Assembly (NCBI RefSeq): GCF_052048135.1
Contig: NZ_JBNAIM010000002.1
Coordinates: forward strand, 930,001 to 994,000
DNA length: 64,000 nucleotides
Reading direction: 5' to 3'
Source of the DNA: Pelagibacter sp052048135
GTDB taxonomy: Bacteria > Pseudomonadota > Alphaproteobacteria > Pelagibacterales > Pelagibacteraceae
Below the pieces are notes generated by a model. That model did not search any database and had not been told where the DNA came from. It was given only the letters and a program-made list of their open reading frames with translations. Position 1 is the stretch's first letter, and each line of letters begins with the position of its first letter. This document shows, piece after piece, positions 61,183 to 64,000 of this stretch. The position numbers were made by a program, and so were the translations under genes.

Positions 61183-62268
61183 TTATTTTGGGTCAAGTGC
61201 ACGAGCATCTTCACTATTCCAACCAATCTTAATTTCATTTCCTAATTTGATATCAAGATTTGCAGAACTATTTGGCACTTTAAGTATGAATTCTGGATTA
61301 CCTAAAAGATTTATCCTTACTCTAGTATGATCTCCATGGTAGATGACTTCTTCAATTTTTCCATTATGAATGTTATCCATCTTGTCTTTTGGATTAATCA
61401 AAGCTCTCTCGGGTCTTAATGAAACTTTAGTTCTCTCACCTTTAGATTTTACAGAGATTGGGTTGGCCATTATTTCTGCATTTGCAAGTTTAACTTTACA
61501 TTTTCCACTTGATATGTCTGAAACTTCACCTGTAAATGTGTTGTTCTCTCCAATAAACTCTGCAACAAAAGAATTAACTGGCTTTTCATATAGTTCATCA
61601 GGACTTGAAAGCTGTTGAACTTTACCATCATTAAATACTGCAATTCGATTTGACATTGTTAAAGCCTCACTTTGATCGTGAGTAACATAAACAACAGTTA
61701 CTCCAATACTTTCATGAATATGTTTGATCTCATATTGCATACTTTCTCTTAAATTTTTATCTAAAGCTCCTAAAGGTTCATCCATTAAAACCAATTGAGG
61801 ATCGAACACAAGTGATCTTGCAACCGCTACCCTTTGTTGTTGTCCACCTGACAGTTGACCTGGCATCCTTGAGGCAAAGCCTTGAAGTGATACCATTGAT
61901 AAAGCTTTATCTATTTTTTTATCTGCTTCATCTTTTGGAATTTTTCTTACTCTTAATGGGAATGCTAAATTTTCATAAACTGTCATATGTGGAAACAGTG
62001 CATAGTTTTGGAATACCATTCCAATTCCTCGTTTGTGTGGTGGTATACTTGAAATAGCTTTTCCACCTAAATAAATTTCTCCATTAGTTGGAGTTTCAAA
62101 TCCTGCTAGCATCATTAAACAAGTTGTCTTACCAGAGCCAGAGGGTCCTAGCATTGTAATGAATTCACCTTCTGCAATATCTAATTGTAGATTTTTTACA
62201 ACTAAGACTTTACCATCGTAGCTTTTGTCTACATTTTCAAACTTTACGAAATCTTTTTGTTTTGACAT
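61183..62268 (-). CDS. potA: PotA-like ABC transporter ATPase
   Basis: A 361-aa ATPase. Walker A MLGPSGSGKTTCLMMLAGF (about 39-57), the Q loop IGMVFQNYALFPHMTV, signature QLSGGQQQRVAVARSLVF, Walker B QLVLMDEPLGALDK, and a C-terminal TOBE-type regulatory domain (about 285-355, VSLRPERALINPKD; IEEVIYHGDHTRVRI). Goes with potD, potB, potC on the same strand. Confidence 0.93.
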   Translation of the reverse strand: MSKQKDFVKFENVDKSYDGKVLVVKNLQLDIAEGEFITMLGPSGSGKTTCLMMLAGFETPTNGEIYLGGKAISSIPPHKRGIGMVFQNYALFPHMTVYENLAFPLRVRKIPKDEADKKIDKALSMVSLQGFASRMPGQLSGGQQQRVAVARSLVFDPQLVLMDEPLGALDKNLRESMQYEIKHIHESIGVTVVYVTHDQSEALTMSNRIAVFNDGKVQQLSSPDELYEKPVNSFVAEFIGENNTFTGEVSDISSGKCKVKLANAEIMANPISVKSKGERTKVSLRPERALINPKDKMDNIHNGKIEEVIYHGDHTRVRINLLGNPEFILKVPNSSANLDIKLGNEIKIGWNSEDARALDPK

Positions 62269-62319
62269 AAAATAAATAACTTTAAAACATTTGTGAGTAT
62301 AAATTTCAACCTTTAATAA

Positions 62320-63489
62320 TTAGCTTTTAACGTGAAGTTCTTTAGACATATTGCAGAATAATTCGGCTCCATTTTCTGTTACTCTTATTGCCTCAGAAGC
62401 TTCTACACCCCAATCTCCAAACTGCATTACAGCGATCATATGAAAACAAACATTAGGTTCCAAGGGTGTCATGTCTCCTTTATAAATATTAAGTGTATGT
62501 TCTCCCCAATCTGGTGGATAACCAATACCAATCGAATAGCCAGTTCTAGATTTTTTTTCTATCCCATATTTATCTAATACTTTCCAGAAAGCTTGGGCAA
62601 CATCGTCAACTTTATTACCAGGTTTTGTAGCATCAATTCCTGCTTGAAGTGCCTCGATGGTTTTTTTCATCGTATCAATTTTTAATTGATCAGGTTTTCC
62701 TAACAAAACTGTTCGAGCCATTGGAGCATGATATCTTTTATAAACTCCTGAAAGTTCTATAATTGTAGCCTCACCTTCAATAAATTTATCTTGAGTTGCG
62801 GTTAAATGTGAGGCTGAAGTTCCTTTTCCAGTTGGTAATAAAGTAGCAATACTTGAATACTCTCCACCAAACTCAGGTGTTCCATAAAATAGTGCTTTTT
62901 GTATTTCTCCAACAGCATCACATTGTCTAACCCCTGGTTTAATTACATCGAAAGCTGTTTTCATTCCTATTTCTGAAATTTTTGCAGCAGACTTCATATA
63001 ACCAATTTCTGTATTTGACTTTACTAATCTTGCCCAATTTACCAATCTTTCGGAGTCTTTAATTTTTGCATTTGGCAAACCTTGTTTAATTTTTTCATAA
63101 CAAAAAGCTGTGAAATAGTGGGCATCCATCTCTAATCCTACTGAAAGTTTATCCCACTTTTTATCTTTAATTATTTTTACTAGATAATCGTAAGGATGCT
63201 TGGGCCATGTATGGATATAATGCTCATCATAAACAATTATATTTTCTTTTTTAAGGTATGTTTTAATAAAGGCTCCACCTGCATCTTGATCTCTAACAAA
63301 ACATATTGGCTCATCTGCATTTACATGAACTATTACACACTGAGCATAATAGAAAGACCACGCATCATATCCTGTTAGATAATTCATATTATTTGTATCG
63401 TGTGAAATTAGAAGTTCGATGCCCTTTTCCTGCATCATTTTTTGAACTTTGTTTAGTCTTTGTTTATATTCCTCTTTAGAAAAAAGCAT
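62320..63489 (-). CDS. doeA: Ectoine hydrolase DoeA/EutD (M24 peptidase family)
   Basis: A 389-aa creatinase/prolidase-fold protein that opens the ectoine ring to N-acetyl-diaminobutyrate. Seen: N-terminal FSKEEYKQRLNKVQKMMQEK, DTNNMNYLTGYDAWSFYYAQC, FVRDQDAGGAFIKTYL, HTWPKHPYDYL, and catalytic-domain EFGGEYSSIATLLPTG, IGIGYPPDWGEHTLNI. These match the DoeA pattern more than generic Xaa-Pro aminopeptidase. It abuts the EutA-like gene (two-base gap) and lies upstream of the Pot-like operon. Ectoine is a compatible solute and a likely nutrient. Confidence 0.85.
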   Translation of the reverse strand: MLFSKEEYKQRLNKVQKMMQEKGIELLISHDTNNMNYLTGYDAWSFYYAQCVIVHVNADEPICFVRDQDAGGAFIKTYLKKENIIVYDEHYIHTWPKHPYDYLVKIIKDKKWDKLSVGLEMDAHYFTAFCYEKIKQGLPNAKIKDSERLVNWARLVKSNTEIGYMKSAAKISEIGMKTAFDVIKPGVRQCDAVGEIQKALFYGTPEFGGEYSSIATLLPTGKGTSASHLTATQDKFIEGEATIIELSGVYKRYHAPMARTVLLGKPDQLKIDTMKKTIEALQAGIDATKPGNKVDDVAQAFWKVLDKYGIEKKSRTGYSIGIGYPPDWGEHTLNIYKGDMTPLEPNVCFHMIAVMQFGDWGVEASEAIRVTENGAELFCNMSKELHVKS

Positions 63490-63491
63490 AT

Positions 63492-64000
63492 CTAGTTAAC
63501 GTTAAATAATTTTCCAAATCCCAATACATCATTATTTTTACCTATAGTCTCTAAAGAGTCCCAAATTAATGCTTGGTTACTAGAGAGAACAGGTATGTTT
63601 AATTTTTTTTCTAATTTATCGATAATATTTAAAACTGGAAGCGCTGTGCAAGAAACAAATAAAGCATCAGCATTGTCAACTTTCATGTTTGATAAAGTTT
63701 CATATAAAAAATCTTTATCAACCTTGCCAATATCATAATCTGCTGCAATATCAAAATAGGCATTAGAAGTAATATTAAAACCTTCCTTAGAAAAATAATC
63801 AATTACTTCATCATTCAATTTTTTGCTGTAGGGAGTAAAAATTGCTAAATTTTTAACATTCAACTTATTTAAAGCTTTTATAGCTGCAGAGCTTGGTGTT
63901 GTTAATTTCGCGTCTGGTTTTGCGGCTTTAACTTTTTTTTCTATTGTTTCATATCCAGCTGCGATTGTGCCCGATGTGCAACCATAAACAACGCAATCAA
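63492..64000 (-). CDS. eutA: Maleate isomerase/EutA-family protein, 5' end cut by window edge
   Basis: The minus-strand frame is open to the right edge with no stop; a TTG at 63863 is only an internal codon. The part before it includes YGCTSGT (first catalytic cysteine), and FVSCTALPV (second) lies at about 63630-63655. This is the Asp/Glu racemase-fold group of maleate isomerase, arylmalonate decarboxylase and EutA. Being two bases from doeA, EutA of ectoine utilisation is favoured. About 169 residues are visible; the N-terminus lies beyond the window. Confidence 0.82.
   Translation of the reverse strand, partial: DCVVYGCTSGTIAAGYETIEKKVKAAKPDAKLTTPSSAAIKALNKLNVKNLAIFTPYSKKLNDEVIDYFSKEGFNITSNAYFDIAADYDIGKVDKDFLYETLSNMKVDNADALFVSCTALPVLNIIDKLEKKLNIPVLSSNQALIWDSLETIGKNNDVLGFGKLFNVN

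Noticed and set aside
1..64000. tRNA, rRNA, CRISPR, insertion sequence or prophage
   Set aside because: All gaps over about 60 bases were read; no cloverleaf-like GC-rich pieces, regular repeats, transposase or phage genes were seen. A covariance-model scan would settle it for tRNA and small RNAs.

Overview
The window looks like a chromosomal segment of a SAR11-type marine alphaproteobacterium (Pelagibacterales). The DNA is very AT-rich, lysine and asparagine codons are AAA/AAT-heavy, intergenic gaps are mostly 0 to 150 bases, neighbouring genes often overlap by 1 to 13 bases, and the gene set is dominated by one-carbon, methylated-amine, ureide and osmolyte metabolism. The taxonomic call is inferred from gene content and style; no rRNA is present. 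I found no tRNA, rRNA, insertion sequence, prophage or CRISPR array.

Layout. 0-6.7 kb: an unknown partial gene and an M19-like dipeptidase (minus), then purE-purK-GNAT, a cold-shock protein, an Asp/Glu racemase-family protein, two small unknown genes and an EamA transporter. 6.7-16.5 kb: a four-subunit sarcosine oxidase/N-methylglutamate dehydrogenase-type complex (soxGADB order), formate-THF ligase, and a minus-strand gpsA / iron-dependent alcohol dehydrogenase / class I amidotransferase group. 16.6-35 kb is the main attraction, a methylated-amine island: trimethylamine monooxygenase (tmm), the TMAO ABC transporter (tmoX, tmoW, tmoV) with three unrelated small secreted or membrane proteins in its middle, TMAO demethylase (tdm), a MarR-like regulator, an unassigned FAD oxidoreductase, gamma-glutamylmethylamide synthetase (gmaS), N-methylglutamate synthase (mgsABC), an unknown 138-aa protein, an ammonium transporter and two small membrane proteins. 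35-46 kb: a second type III glutamine synthetase, a diaminopropionate ammonia-lyase-like enzyme, a photolyase, then housekeeping genes (YjbQ, ZapE, BamB-like, TPR protein, aconitase, LysE, CsaA).

46.4-53.1 kb is a ureide (purine breakdown) cluster: an ArgE-like deacetylase, PuuE-type allantoinase, allantoicase, ureidoglycolate lyase and, convergent, an NCS1 permease and an aldehyde dehydrogenase. 53-57.8 kb: an agmatinase-family ureohydrolase, a putative metallopeptidase, a membrane-anchored cyclophilin and a FadN-like beta-oxidation enzyme. 57.8-64 kb: a PotABCD-type ABC importer followed upstream by ectoine hydrolase (doeA) and the start-truncated maleate isomerase/EutA-family gene that runs off the window.

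How it fits together. Imported TMAO, or TMA oxidised by Tmm, would be demethylated by Tdm to dimethylamine plus a one-carbon unit; monomethylamine is captured on glutamate by GmaS and MgsABC as N-methylglutamate, and a SoxBDAG/MgdABCD-type complex releases the methyl group to tetrahydrofolate. Formate-THF ligase connects the formyl-THF pool to formate. Ammonium is recovered by Amt and glutamine synthetases. The dimethylamine-to-methylamine step has no recognised dmmDABC genes here, which makes the FAD oxidoreductase just upstream of gmaS and the unknown 138-aa protein the most interesting unassigned genes. The common theme of the window is scavenging of small nitrogenous solutes (methylamines, ureides, polyamine-like compounds, ectoine).
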